NCBI GenBank assembly: GCA_015068545.1
Contig: SVKH01000003.1
Coordinates: 1 to 37,545 of the forward strand
Length of the DNA stretch: 37,545 bases
Source: Oscillospiraceae bacterium
GTDB lineage: Bacteria; Bacillota; Clostridia; UBA1381
Reading direction: 5' to 3'
The notes beneath the pieces were generated by a model. The model searched no databases. It was not told the origin of the DNA and saw only the letters and a program-made list of their open reading frames with translations. Position numbers and translations under genes: made by a program. Below, piece by piece: positions 1 through 8,248 of the stretch (position 1 is the first letter of the stretch; each line of letters starts with the position of its first letter).

Positions 1-92
1 ATTGTATTTTTTATTGTAACTGGCAGGTCACAATTTCATTATATACAATCGGAGCTTTTATGTCTATCGCTCATCGGTAATAACCTATATTG

Positions 93-120
93 AACCACGC
101 GACTATCGCGTGGTTTTCTT
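93..120 (+). terminator. Intrinsic terminator, plus strand, for a gene left of the window
   Basis: A 9-bp perfect stem (93-101 with 107-115, loop 102-106) of CCACGCG type is followed on the plus strand by TTTTCTTT. The direction of the T-run implies that a plus-strand gene ends just before or at the window start. Bases 1-92 contain no recognisable gene. Confidence 0.6.
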
Positions 121-125
121 TATAC

Positions 126-154
126 AAAAAAACGGCACCATTTTGGCACCGTTT
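126..154 (-). terminator. Intrinsic terminator of rpsB-tsf
   Basis: An 11-bp perfect stem (130-140 with 144-154) with a 3-base loop, read on the minus strand, is followed by a T-run. It lies 22 bases after the tsf stop codon, so pyrH and frr, which often follow tsf in Firmicutes, are not in this operon. Confidence 0.85.
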
Positions 155-176
155 TAATAAGTTTAAGTTTTTATGA

Positions 177-1070
177 TTATTTAATCATTGAAGCAACTTC
201 GTCTGCGAAGTTTTCTTCCTTCTTAGCCAAGCCTTCGCCCTTTTCAAAACGAACGAAGTCAACTAGTGTAACGCCCTTTGATGCAAGGTACTTTTCTACC
301 TTTTGATCGCTGTCCTTAACAAATTCTTGTTGAAGCAAGCAGTTTTGCTCAAAGAACTTATTGATCTTACCATCAACCATCTTGTCGATGATGTTTTCTG
401 GCTTAGAAGCGTTTTTAGGATCTTCGTTGATCTGAGCCTTGATGATGTGTCTTTCATGTTCAACGTCCTCAGCTGGAACTACATCCTTAGAAAGGTACAT
501 TGGGTTGATAGCTGCGATTTGCATTGCAACGTCTCTTGCAGCTTCATAGCTGTCACTGTCAAGTGCGCCTTCTGCCTTTACAAGTACGCCAATTCTGCCA
601 CCGCCGTGTGAGTATGAGCAAACATTACCCTCGAAGCGAACAAATCTTCTGATCTTCATGTTTTCGCCAATCTTAGCGATAAGAGCGATCATTGCATCGC
701 CAACGTTATTTTCGCTGTCGAATGCAAGTGCATTTAGTGCATCAACGTCAGCAGGATTGTTGTCAGCGATAATCTTAGCAACGCTTGTTACAAATTCATT
801 AAACTCATCGTTTTTAGCAACGAAGTCTGTTTCTGAGTTAACTTCAAGAAGAACGCCTACCTTCTTGTCGTCTGACATATATACCTTAACGATACCTTCG
901 GAAGCAATTCTGCCTGCCTTCTTTGTAGCAGTAGCAAGTCCCTTTTCTCTAAGGAACTCAACAGCCTTGTCCATATCGCCGTCTGTTTCGGTAAGAGCCT
1001 TTTTACAGTCCATCATACCGCAGTTTGTCATTTCTCTAAGGGTTTTAACATCTTGTGCTGTGAATGCCAT
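177..1070 (-). CDS. tsf: Elongation factor Ts
   Basis: EF-Ts is the cytoplasmic guanine-nucleotide exchange factor that regenerates EF-Tu-GTP during translation. The 297-residue product has the N-terminal UBA-like helix bundle with the family signature LREMTNCGMMDCKKAL and the core motif TDFVAKNDEF at residues 81-90, which contacts the EF-Tu G domain. Length is normal for the family. It starts with ATG behind TTAGGAGG, 25 bases after the rpsB stop, in the conserved rpsB-tsf pair, and ends at an intrinsic terminator. Identification is secure. Confidence 0.97.
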   Translation of the reverse strand: MAFTAQDVKTLREMTNCGMMDCKKALTETDGDMDKAVEFLREKGLATATKKAGRIASEGIVKVYMSDDKKVGVLLEVNSETDFVAKNDEFNEFVTSVAKIIADNNPADVDALNALAFDSENNVGDAMIALIAKIGENMKIRRFVRFEGNVCSYSHGGGRIGVLVKAEGALDSDSYEAARDVAMQIAAINPMYLSKDVVPAEDVEHERHIIKAQINEDPKNASKPENIIDKMVDGKINKFFEQNCLLQQEFVKDSDQKVEKYLASKGVTLVDFVRFEKGEGLAKKEENFADEVASMIK

Positions 1071-1095
1071 AATATTTTACCTCCTAAAAGTGCGA

Positions 1096-1839
1096 TTATT
1101 CTTCTACTGTTTCTTCTACTTCTACTGCTTCTTCGTTAGCTACAACAGCGTCTTCGCCTTGTCTGCCTTCGATAATTGCGTTAGAGATAGTTGATGCGAT
1201 AAGCTTTACAGCTCTGATAGCATCATCATTACCAGGAATTACATAATCTACATCGTCAGGATCACAGTTTGTATCAACGATAGCAACAACAGGGATACCA
1301 AGCTTTTTAGCTTCTGTGATAGCGATGTGTTCCTTTCTTGGGTCTACTACAAATAGTGCACCAGGAAGCTTCTTCATATCCTTGATACCGCCAAGGTACT
1401 TTTCAAGCTTATCTCTTTGAGCCTTTAGCTTGATAACTTCCTTCTTTGGAAGTAGGTCAAATGTGCCTTCTTCTTCCATCTTGTTAATTTGAGCTAAACG
1501 GTCAATTCTCTTTTGAATTGTCTTGAAGTTTGTCATCATACCACCAAGCCATCTAGCATTAACGTAGTACATACCAACTCTCTCAGCTTCTTCCTTGATA
1601 GAATCCTGAGCTTGCTTTTTTGTACCAACGAAAAGGATATCCTCTCCGCTAGCTGCGATATCTCTGATGAAGTAGTAAGCTTCTTCGATCTTCTTAACAG
1701 TCTTTTGAAGGTCGATGATATAGATACCGTTTCTTTCTGTGAAGATGTATTCAGCCATTTTTGGGTTCCATCTTCTTGTTTGGTGTCCGAAGTGAACACC
1801 TGCTTCTAATAGTTGCTTCATAGCAATTACATTTGACAT
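1096..1839 (-). CDS. rpsB: 30S ribosomal protein S2
   Basis: S2 is a late-assembling small-subunit protein that binds near S1 and the 16S rRNA head/body junction. The 247-residue product begins with the typical N-terminus and the signature HFGHQTRRWNPKM at residues 17-29. The middle carries the FVGTKKQAQ and NARWLGGMMTN motifs, and the tail is the usual acidic, low-complexity sequence rich in Glu and Val. The start codon lies behind AAGGAGG. It is the first gene of the rpsB-tsf operon and has its own consensus promoter and a structured leader of about 125 bases. Confidence 0.97.
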   Translation of the reverse strand: MSNVIAMKQLLEAGVHFGHQTRRWNPKMAEYIFTERNGIYIIDLQKTVKKIEEAYYFIRDIAASGEDILFVGTKKQAQDSIKEEAERVGMYYVNARWLGGMMTNFKTIQKRIDRLAQINKMEEEGTFDLLPKKEVIKLKAQRDKLEKYLGGIKDMKKLPGALFVVDPRKEHIAITEAKKLGIPVVAIVDTNCDPDDVDYVIPGNDDAIRAVKLIASTISNAIIEGRQGEDAVVANEEAVEVEETVEE

Positions 1840-1871
1840 TGTAAAATCCTCCTTGTTTTTTAATTTTCCTC

Positions 1872-1928
1872 CACAGCCGTCTTTTTAAACCGGAACCCAT
1901 AGGGCAACACCGATTTAATCGGACTGTG
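1872..1928 (-). promoter_or_regulatory. Structured rpsB mRNA leader, candidate autoregulatory element
   Basis: In the transcript, CACAG (1924-1928) can pair with CTGTG (1872-1876) to enclose at least two small hairpins: a perfect CCGATT/AATCGG hairpin, and a CCC-TAT-GGG hairpin. This multibranch shape resembles ribosomal-protein leaders that the encoded protein binds to repress its own synthesis. I do not recognise it as a named leader family, so function is inference from position and pairing only. The true ribosome binding site lies further downstream, just before the rpsB ATG. Confidence 0.35.
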
Positions 1929-1972
1929 TGTGTATTTCGTTCAAATACATCTGAACAATGTCATACTGATAT

Positions 1973-2001
1973 ATTATACCAAAACTTTTCATGTATGTCA
2001 A
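1973..2001 (-). promoter_or_regulatory. Sigma-A promoter of rpsB-tsf
   Basis: A perfect -35 TTGACA (1996-2001) and a perfect -10 TATAAT (1973-1978) are separated by 17 bases on the minus strand. Such a strong consensus promoter suits a ribosomal protein operon. Transcription would start near 1966. Confidence 0.88.
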
Positions 2002-2022
2002 GATTTTTCTTATATTTTTTGT

Positions 2023-2052
2023 AAAAAAGATGCCCCGAAAGGCATCTTTTTC
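2023..2052 (-). terminator. Intrinsic terminator of the large LRR/protease gene
   Basis: AAAGATGCC pairs with GGCATCTTT (2026-2034 with 2041-2049) around a 6-base loop, followed on the minus strand by T residues. It lies immediately after the stop of the 1191-residue protein gene and separates it from the rpsB promoter. Confidence 0.85.
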
Positions 2053-2054
2053 CA

Positions 2055-5000
2055 CTATTTATTTTCCTCTTCGGGTACGGGCAGAAATTCTGCATCTGCT
2101 ATCGGATACGCTGTAGCAAAATTTTCCCATACCATAATCGAAACCATATCAACAGCTTCCGTCATAGTTATATCTTCCTCATCTTTTGTATAAGGAATGT
2201 CCTTGACAGTAACAAGTCGTCCGTTTTTGTATCCGGCCACTAAAATGGTGCAGTTTTCCTCAATCCCGTAAAGCTTGGTATTAACAACACAGCCGGAATC
2301 GGTTTTTGAGATATTGCTTACCGTGCAAGGCATCGCCTTATATACCGGATAAAGAGTTGTATCTCCGGTAACCGTAACAGTGTCCTTTGTTCCGTAAACA
2401 ATGGTAGCTGTTTCCTCTGTATCAGACCAGCCAAGGAAAAGGTGTCCTTCCTTTTCAAATTCCTGCTCAAAGGCGTCAAGTCCAACCACTTCACCATTTG
2501 TAACAACTATCTGAGTAGCTTCGTCACCGTTCATTAAAGAAAGTAAGCAATGATAGTCAGGATCTTCCGCCCATTTTGCGTATAAGGTTACGTTATCTTC
2601 GATTGTGTCAGAGTCGAAGTCCCACTCTTTAGTAAGTTCGCTATCCTTGTACCAACCTTCGAATATAAATCCTGCGTAACTTGGGTCTTCTGGTCGTGCG
2701 ATGGTATCGCCTTTTTTTAGTTCCGACATCGATTCCACGGCACTTCCACCTGCAGATGCAAATACCGCTGTGTAGGACATTTCGATGGAAGCATCTTCAC
2801 AACCCTCTACCTTTAGATAACCGATGCCATCTTCTTCAGCATATGAAACAGCAATTTCATTTATATCATCAGAGATTTCGGTGATGATGTCATTGCTTTC
2901 ATAGTTCAAAGTGATTTTTGCACCTTTTAACGAACTATCAGAAGAAACTTCAACTACTCCATCTGCAGTTGGGGTCAACGTTAGCGTTTTTGTATTTGTT
3001 TCTACTAAAACGTTGTTCCATGGAATATCTGCATTTACAGTAATCCTAGCAGTTTTTTTACCCACCTCTGCCGATGTAATTGCAACCATTCCGTCCGGTG
3101 ACATACTAATAACCGGCTTTTTGTCTGACTCTGTATGAATCAGACTTTCGCTGGCATTGTAGACAATAGTTGTTTCGTAATTGTCCATGTCGGTGGCAGG
3201 AGAAACTGTATAAGAATTTTCATTTGCCAGCTGGTATGACAAAGTATTTGCACTAATATGTGAATATGATTCCGAAATATCAAGGTTTCCTGTGTGGTTT
3301 TCGCCTAAAACCTCGGCAGAATCCTCATCATCCGAAATTGTAAATTCAGGATAATTTGTTGTAAGCTCTGCCTTTTGCTCCACATCTGCAATATCAAATA
3401 GGTTTGGATTGTACATACTTCTACGTGATAAAAGTTCCTGTAAATTGTTTTTATCATACAAGTTAGTCCCTGCTAAAATGGAATGCAATCTAAGGGTCCC
3501 ATCGTTTGTTGAACGCATACCATCCACGCTATATGATACATTCTTAAAATCGTGTGAAATCTTCATTTCTTTTACTTTTCCCGTTTTATATACCGGCTTA
3601 CCTGGCTGACTTAAACTATCGTCAATTTGCACAAGACTATTCGGATCTGCAATTGTAACAATATATTCACTTCCATTATCCTCAACCTTGTATGCTAAGA
3701 CAGTGTGACCAATCCAACGCCCTGTCTTATTGTTCTCTCTGTATTTAAAATTTATGACAACAGGAGTTCCTGTAATATCAATACTTTTTAGAGAATTAAC
3801 CAATCGCTTCGCCACATTTGCAGATGAACCAGCTAGGAGAACCTCTGCATACTGTGAATACATATTCAAGTCTACATCAGGGAGATGTTGTGTGAGGAAA
3901 TAATAGTTTATGAGTGACTCTACCTTTGGATCTTTCTTCGGCCAAGGCAGTTCATATGGTGTATCTGCATTTTTACAAAAATACTCCGGATCAAGTCTGC
4001 CCACCTTCATCAAAGCCATAACTGCAACAATTCCAAAACAGTTCCCATCTTCTTTATTTTTCTTGTATTGACTCATTTGTATTTTTTGAAACCAATTCAA
4101 ATCCTTAGTTAGTATCTTGTAGTATTCGTCACTTATGTAGCAATCTTCGTGGAAAAATGGTGCACCATTTCCAAAGCTAAAAGTATCTACACCCCATTCA
4201 ATAAGGTCATTCTTTTTCCAACCGGCATACAAAGTCAAATTATTTGTTAAGGTTCTGTTTGTTATTCCTGCTGCCGAAATATACGGTGTACCTGTGCAAT
4301 TACGGTTAGCATACCAACCGGTAAAGGTGTAACCATCTCGTGTAGGTCTTGGCGGTGCCGGAACAAAGGTTCCCTCTTCAAGCTTCAATGATGAAATCAC
4401 ACAGCTTCCACCATTCGCATTGTATTTAATGGTATATTCCAAATTTGTACAATGAATTGTAGCATTGTATAGTTCTGGATCATATGAACGAATATTAATA
4501 CCTTCCCACTTTTTTTTACTTCCTCCATAATATATATCAGTTAAATTACTGCAACCTGCGAAAGCACTTTCACCAATGTAAACAACACTGTCAGGAATTC
4601 TTATATTTTTCATTTTGGTACAATTACAGAATGAGCAATCATAAATAGAAACCACTCCCTTAGGAATTATAATTGACTCTAAGCTACTGCATCCCAAAAA
4701 TAAACCATACCCAATAACAGAGATACTGCTAGGTATATTTATGGATGTGAGATTATTGCATCCTTCAAATGCAAAATCTCCTATGAAGGTTACACTATCC
4801 GGGATTTCTATTGAAGTTAGACTACTACATCTATTAAATGCATTATCCCCGATAGTAATAACACTATCAGGAATACTTATCTCGTTCAAGTTTATACAAT
4901 TAGTAAATGCACTCGTCTCAATAGAAACCACTCCATTCGAAATATTAATTGTTTTTAGACCCGTACAACCAGAAAATGCACCAGAACCAATGCTTATTAT

Positions 5001-5630
5001 ACTACCAGGAATATTGATGCACGTCAAGCTACTGCAATCGGAAAATGCCCGAAATCCAATCGAAGTAATGCTGTTTGGGATGGTGATGCGTTCCAGACTC
5101 TCGCAAAAACTAAATGCTTCTTCGCCAATGGAGGTAACGCTGCTTGGAATTGTAATATTTGTCAAACTATAACAATAAGCAAATGTACCATTATTTATGC
5201 TTTTTACACCGTTTGGAATGACAATACTTGTCAAACTGGTGCAAAAATCAAATGCCGATTCCCCAATGCTTGTTACGCTACTTGGAATGGTGATACTTTT
5301 CAGGTTTTCACAGCCACTAAATGCCGATTCCCCAATACTTGTTACGCTACTTGGAATGTTAACGCTTGTCAGATTTCTACAGCCACTGAATGCACCGACA
5401 GCGATACCTATTACAGGATAACCATCAAATACAGATGGTATAGTTATTGCACCATTACCATCTGGATCAAATCTTGTTATAACTGCCTTTCCGCTTGAAA
5501 TTTCATAATTATAACCGTTCGAGTAACCATAGTCTCCCCATGTTTCTGCCGATGCGGACATTGGCAGAACCGTAATCAGCGATGCTATTATACTAATCAC
5601 TAGCATCAGAGATAAAAGCCTTCTTTTCAT
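2055..5630 (-). CDS. Secreted BspA-type LRR protein with embedded papain-like cysteine protease domain
   Basis: This 1191-residue protein has a signal peptide (about residues 1-28, MKRRLLSL start, SASA cleavage region). About twelve 23-residue LRR_5 units follow (about 70-370, pattern SIxIPxSVTSIGxxAFxxC). Then comes an InlB-type/Flg_new repeat (about 400-472, ending LYAGW). A papain-like domain at about 495-735 has Cys531 in GNCFG, His642 in GHTVLAY and Asp662 in ADPN. A beta-rich stretch and two more InlB-type repeats (about 953-1022 and 1027-1098) precede a C-terminal module ending in a MVWE motif. The order Cys, His, Asp fits a papain/C39-like fold, but activity is inferred. ATG follows GAAGGAGG. 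Candidate TATAAT boxes at 5679-5684 and 5695-5700 lack a good -35. It is a single-gene unit and probably acts at the cell surface or outside the cell. Confidence 0.85.
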   Translation of the reverse strand: MKRRLLSLMLVISIIASLITVLPMSASAETWGDYGYSNGYNYEISSGKAVITRFDPDGNGAITIPSVFDGYPVIGIAVGAFSGCRNLTSVNIPSSVTSIGESAFSGCENLKSITIPSSVTSIGESAFDFCTSLTSIVIPNGVKSINNGTFAYCYSLTNITIPSSVTSIGEEAFSFCESLERITIPNSITSIGFRAFSDCSSLTCINIPGSIISIGSGAFSGCTGLKTINISNGVVSIETSAFTNCINLNEISIPDSVITIGDNAFNRCSSLTSIEIPDSVTFIGDFAFEGCNNLTSINIPSSISVIGYGLFLGCSSLESIIIPKGVVSIYDCSFCNCTKMKNIRIPDSVVYIGESAFAGCSNLTDIYYGGSKKKWEGINIRSYDPELYNATIHCTNLEYTIKYNANGGSCVISSLKLEEGTFVPAPPRPTRDGYTFTGWYANRNCTGTPYISAAGITNRTLTNNLTLYAGWKKNDLIEWGVDTFSFGNGAPFFHEDCYISDEYYKILTKDLNWFQKIQMSQYKKNKEDGNCFGIVAVMALMKVGRLDPEYFCKNADTPYELPWPKKDPKVESLINYYFLTQHLPDVDLNMYSQYAEVLLAGSSANVAKRLVNSLKSIDITGTPVVINFKYRENNKTGRWIGHTVLAYKVEDNGSEYIVTIADPNSLVQIDDSLSQPGKPVYKTGKVKEMKISHDFKNVSYSVDGMRSTNDGTLRLHSILAGTNLYDKNNLQELLSRRSMYNPNLFDIADVEQKAELTTNYPEFTISDDEDSAEVLGENHTGNLDISESYSHISANTLSYQLANENSYTVSPATDMDNYETTIVYNASESLIHTESDKKPVISMSPDGMVAITSAEVGKKTARITVNADIPWNNVLVETNTKTLTLTPTADGVVEVSSDSSLKGAKITLNYESNDIITEISDDINEIAVSYAEEDGIGYLKVEGCEDASIEMSYTAVFASAGGSAVESMSELKKGDTIARPEDPSYAGFIFEGWYKDSELTKEWDFDSDTIEDNVTLYAKWAEDPDYHCLLSLMNGDEATQIVVTNGEVVGLDAFEQEFEKEGHLFLGWSDTEETATIVYGTKDTVTVTGDTTLYPVYKAMPCTVSNISKTDSGCVVNTKLYGIEENCTILVAGYKNGRLVTVKDIPYTKDEEDITMTEAVDMVSIMVWENFATAYPIADAEFLPVPEEENK
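5253..5390 (-). repeat. Near-identical 69-bp LRR tandem units
   Basis: Two consecutive 69-bp units (5253-5321 and 5322-5390) encode successive 23-residue LRRs. Their first 37 bases differ at only one position, while the other units in the gene have diverged more. This points to recent unit duplication or gene conversion inside the LRR domain. Confidence 0.7.
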
Positions 5631-5737
5631 TTTCTTCCTCCTTCAAAATAAGATTACTGTATATTTACAAACCTTTTAATTATAAGATGTCTTTATTATA
5701 TCTCATAATTTTTTTACATCATACGCCAAAACAATAA

Positions 5738-5755
5738 AAAGGGTTTTTGTCCTTT
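5738..5755 (-). terminator. Weak hairpin after the pyridoxamine kinase gene
   Basis: A short AAAGG/CCTTT stem with an 8-base loop, followed by TTATTGTTTT on the minus strand, lies 7 bases past the kinase stop. The stem is short, so termination may be inefficient. Confidence 0.4.
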
Positions 5756-5762
5756 CCTTTTA

Positions 5763-6599
5763 TCATTTTCCTATTAGTTTCAGCAAATACGGTATTGCCT
5801 TTTCAAATTGCACACTGTACCAGTGGTAATCCTTTTCCGGAAGAGTAATCTTAATGCATTCTACTACGAAATCTGCTGCAATCCTCAAGGCATCCTTAAG
5901 GTCGATTCCATTCATTAAAGCACCTACGCAGGCAGAAGAGAAAATGTCACCTGTGCCATGGAATTTGGCATCGACTTTTTCGTTAAAGTAGTAGTAAAAT
6001 TCGTCCTTTTCGCTATCATACATAGCCACACCCAGCTTGTCATCTTCAAAACCGACACCGGTGAGCACAGCCTTTTTTGCCCCCAAATCCACAAGCTTTT
6101 TAAGTACATCCTCGATGTATTCACGGTCATATCCGCTTTCCTTGTACTCTATACCTAGCATAAAAGCGGCCTCGGTGAGGTTAGGTACAATAACATCTGC
6201 CACAGAGCACAAGCTTGCCATATGCTTTGCAAACTCCGGTGTGAAGCCTGTATATAAAGAACCGTTATCACCCATAGCAGGATCTACAAAAGCAAGAGTA
6301 TCACTATCTCTTTTCATTATGTAATCACACATCATATCTATCTGACCAAACGAACCCAAATAGCCGGTATAGATAGCATCGAAATGCAGGTTTTCCTTTT
6401 TCCAATGGTCAAAAATCTCCGGAATATCCCCTGCAAGATCACGGAAAGTAAAGCCGGAAAATCCTCCTGTGTGAGTGGATAGTACCGCAGTCGGCACCAC
6501 CGCTGTTTCAACTCCCATGGCGGAAATTACCGGAAGTGCCACCGTTAGCGAACACTTTCCAAAGCATGATATATCCTGAATGGTAACGATTCTCTTCAT
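5763..6599 (-). CDS. Pyridoxamine/pyridoxal kinase (PdxK/PdxY type)
   Basis: A ribokinase-superfamily enzyme predicted to phosphorylate pyridoxal, pyridoxamine or pyridoxine with ATP in vitamin B6 salvage. The N-terminal TIQDISCFGKCSLTVALP, the TGYLGSFGQ stretch, the VDPAMGDNG and PNLTEA motifs, and the C-terminal GTGDIFSSA anion-hole motif with its catalytic Asp near residue 218 all fit the PdxY/PdxK group. Length (278 residues) is normal. An ATG two codons upstream (6605) is only two bases from the GGAG, whereas the ATG at 6599 has 8-base spacing, so I chose 6599. It lies after rpsT but behind that gene's terminator. Distinction from other B6-type kinases is not certain. Confidence 0.85.
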   Translation of the reverse strand: MKRIVTIQDISCFGKCSLTVALPVISAMGVETAVVPTAVLSTHTGGFSGFTFRDLAGDIPEIFDHWKKENLHFDAIYTGYLGSFGQIDMMCDYIMKRDSDTLAFVDPAMGDNGSLYTGFTPEFAKHMASLCSVADVIVPNLTEAAFMLGIEYKESGYDREYIEDVLKKLVDLGAKKAVLTGVGFEDDKLGVAMYDSEKDEFYYYFNEKVDAKFHGTGDIFSSACVGALMNGIDLKDALRIAADFVVECIKITLPEKDYHWYSVQFEKAIPYLLKLIGK

Positions 6600-6621
6600 A
6601 TACATTTCTCCTTTTTAGCAC

Positions 6622-6654
6622 AAAAAAGGTCGCTTTTTATAAAAAAAGCAACCT
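6622..6654 (-). terminator. Intrinsic terminator of rpsT
   Basis: A 12-bp stem (6627-6638 with 6643-6654, including one G-U pair) with a 4-base loop is followed on the minus strand by TTTTTTG. It sits 8 bases after the rpsT stop. Confidence 0.8.
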
Positions 6655-6662
6655 AGTTTGTT

Positions 6663-6929
6663 TTACGCATCAATTTTAGCAAGCTTTAGAGCAAGTTGTG
6701 ACTTCTTTCTTGCTGCATTGTTCTTGTGAAGGATACCTTGGTTTACGCTCTTATCAAGCTTCTTGGTAGCTTCGTTAAACAATACCTTTGCTTCCTCAAC
6801 ATTTTTGTTCTCAACAGCTTCGTTGAACTTCTTGATAGCTGTCTTTAGAGCTGTCTTGTGCATTTGGTTTACCAAAGTCTTCTTCTGGATAACCAAAACA
6901 CGCTTTTTAGCTGACTTAATGTTAGGCAT
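6663..6929 (-). CDS. rpsT: 30S ribosomal protein S20
   Basis: S20 is a small, very basic, all-helical primary binder of 16S rRNA. The 88-residue product starts MPNIKSAKKRV, the family signature, and ends in the typical NAARKKSQLALK region. ATG is preceded by TTCGGAGGTG. It appears to be monocistronic, with its own promoter upstream and a terminator directly behind it. Confidence 0.96.
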   Translation of the reverse strand: MPNIKSAKKRVLVIQKKTLVNQMHKTALKTAIKKFNEAVENKNVEEAKVLFNEATKKLDKSVNQGILHKNNAARKKSQLALKLAKIDA

Positions 6930-6955
6930 AATTTCACCTCCGAATAGTTTAATAC

Positions 6956-6984
6956 ATAATACTCAACTATTCTATCACAGTCAA
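6956..6984 (-). promoter_or_regulatory. Sigma-A promoter of rpsT
   Basis: TTGACT (6979-6984), a 17-base spacer and TATTAT (6956-6961) lie about 27 bases before the rpsT start. A second, partly overlapping candidate, TTGATT-N17-TAGAAT, is shifted upstream, so the exact start point is ambiguous. Confidence 0.6.
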
Positions 6985-7025
6985 ACAAAAAAATCAAGCA
7001 TTTTTTTCATATTTTTGAAATTTTT

Positions 7026-7514
7026 TTAATAGCCCATTTTCCCTATCAGGGATTCGTCATCTTCTACCCATGAATTTACCTCTATAATGCGAAATTCATC
7101 CATGGTATCCCTTATAACCACATTTTTTATTCCGGCATTTATCACCATTCTCTTACACATAGAGCAGCAACAGCTGTCCCTTATAATCTCACCTGTGGAC
7201 TTTTCCATCCCCACAAGATACAGCGTGGCATCAAGAAGCTCGTTACGCGAAGCGGAAATAATCGCATTTGCCTCAGCATGGACACTTCGGCACATCTCGT
7301 ACCTTTCGCCTCTTGGTATATTCATCTCCTGCCGTATGCAATATCCAAGGTCACTGCAGTTTTTTCTGCCCCTTGGTGCTCCCACATATCCTGTGGATAT
7401 AATCTCATCGTTTTTCACTATTATAGCACCGTAATTTCGTCTTAGGCAGGTGCCTCTCTCCGCTACCGTCTGGGCAATATCCAGATAGTAATTATGCTTG
7501 TCCCGTCTTGACAT
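7026..7514 (-). CDS. dCMP/cytidine deaminase-family protein (ComE operon protein 2-like)
   Basis: This is a zinc-dependent cytidine/deoxycytidylate deaminase-fold protein of 162 residues. Visible motifs are HAEANAI, whose His would bind zinc and whose Glu is the proton shuttle, and the second zinc-ligand stretch SCCCSMCKRMVINAGI. The latter is unusually cysteine-rich compared with the usual PCxxC. The likely reaction is deamination of dCMP to dUMP, but other deaminated substrates are possible. A GTG three codons upstream overlaps the ribosome binding site AAAGGAAG. The ATG at 7514 has proper spacing and starts 5 bases after the recO stop, so I used it. It is the last gene of the yqfC-to-recO operon. 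Confidence 0.82.
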   Translation of the reverse strand: MSRRDKHNYYLDIAQTVAERGTCLRRNYGAIIVKNDEIISTGYVGAPRGRKNCSDLGYCIRQEMNIPRGERYEMCRSVHAEANAIISASRNELLDATLYLVGMEKSTGEIIRDSCCCSMCKRMVINAGIKNVVIRDTMDEFRIIEVNSWVEDDESLIGKMGY

Positions 7515-7519
7515 ATGTA

Positions 7520-8248
7520 TCACTTCCTTTTAATTTTCTTGTAGTATTCTAAAGACTTGTATCTTTTCTCGGTTTTTGTAAGTAAATATTCCTGACACAA
7601 AGCAGAAAACTGCTTCTTCACATCCTCCGAAAGCTCAAAGGAAAAAACTTTTCTATCCTCAGCGTCCTGCACATATCTCATGGCAGCAATAGTGCCGGAA
7701 AGTAAATTGATGCTGCCTGCCGGTTTGCAGGCTTTGCAAAACAGTCCTCCTGACAGACTAAAATAAACCCCATCCTCTCCGCAGGCAGAGCATTTGGAAA
7801 TCTGCGGAGCATAGCCCATAAACATAGCCGTTTTAAGCTCAAAAGCAGCCTTTATAATGTCCGCATCCACATCCTTGTAAGCCAGCACATAAAGTCCACA
7901 AAGAAGCAAGGACAAAATTCGCTCATCACCCTCCGACAAAGCATCAGCGGCAACCTCCGTAAAGTAATTTGCAAGCGCCAGCTTTTCAAAATCTTCACAA
8001 AGCGGATAAAAGCTTTCTGCGATTTCCACAGTTTCCAGCCGATAAATCTCGCCATTTTTTCTGCTAAGCACAAAATCTCCCAAACAGAATTGCTGTGTGC
8101 CTGCTTTTAACTTGCTTTTTCCGCTTCTCACTCCGTAGGCGCACACCGATACGACTCCCAAATCCTTTGTGAGTACGGTCAGCATTGCATTTGATTCGCC
8201 GTAGTCTGCCCGTCTTGCGATAATACCTCTTGTTTTAACGGTGTCCAT
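7520..8248 (-). CDS. recO: DNA repair protein RecO
   Basis: RecO anneals SSB-coated single strands and helps load RecA in the RecFOR pathway. The 242-residue product has the N-terminal OB-fold start KTRGIIARRADYGESN and a zinc-finger-like set of four cysteines at residues 153, 156, 171 and 174. Length matches the family. Its ATG lies inside the 3' part of the upstream yqzL-like gene in another frame, with a 70-base overlap. The conserved N-terminus makes a later start unlikely. The order era-yqzL-recO is conserved in Firmicutes. Confidence 0.94.
   Translation of the reverse strand: MDTVKTRGIIARRADYGESNAMLTVLTKDLGVVSVCAYGVRSGKSKLKAGTQQFCLGDFVLSRKNGEIYRLETVEIAESFYPLCEDFEKLALANYFTEVAADALSEGDERILSLLLCGLYVLAYKDVDADIIKAAFELKTAMFMGYAPQISKCSACGEDGVYFSLSGGLFCKACKPAGSINLLSGTIAAMRYVQDAEDRKVFSFELSEDVKKQFSALCQEYLLTKTEKRYKSLEYYKKIKRK

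Noticed and set aside
4741..5421. Plus-strand frames and regular 69-base periodicity opposite the LRR domain, at first sight like a repeat array or CRISPR
   Set aside because: The 69-base period is the 23-codon LRR unit on the minus strand. There are no constant repeats separated by unique spacers.
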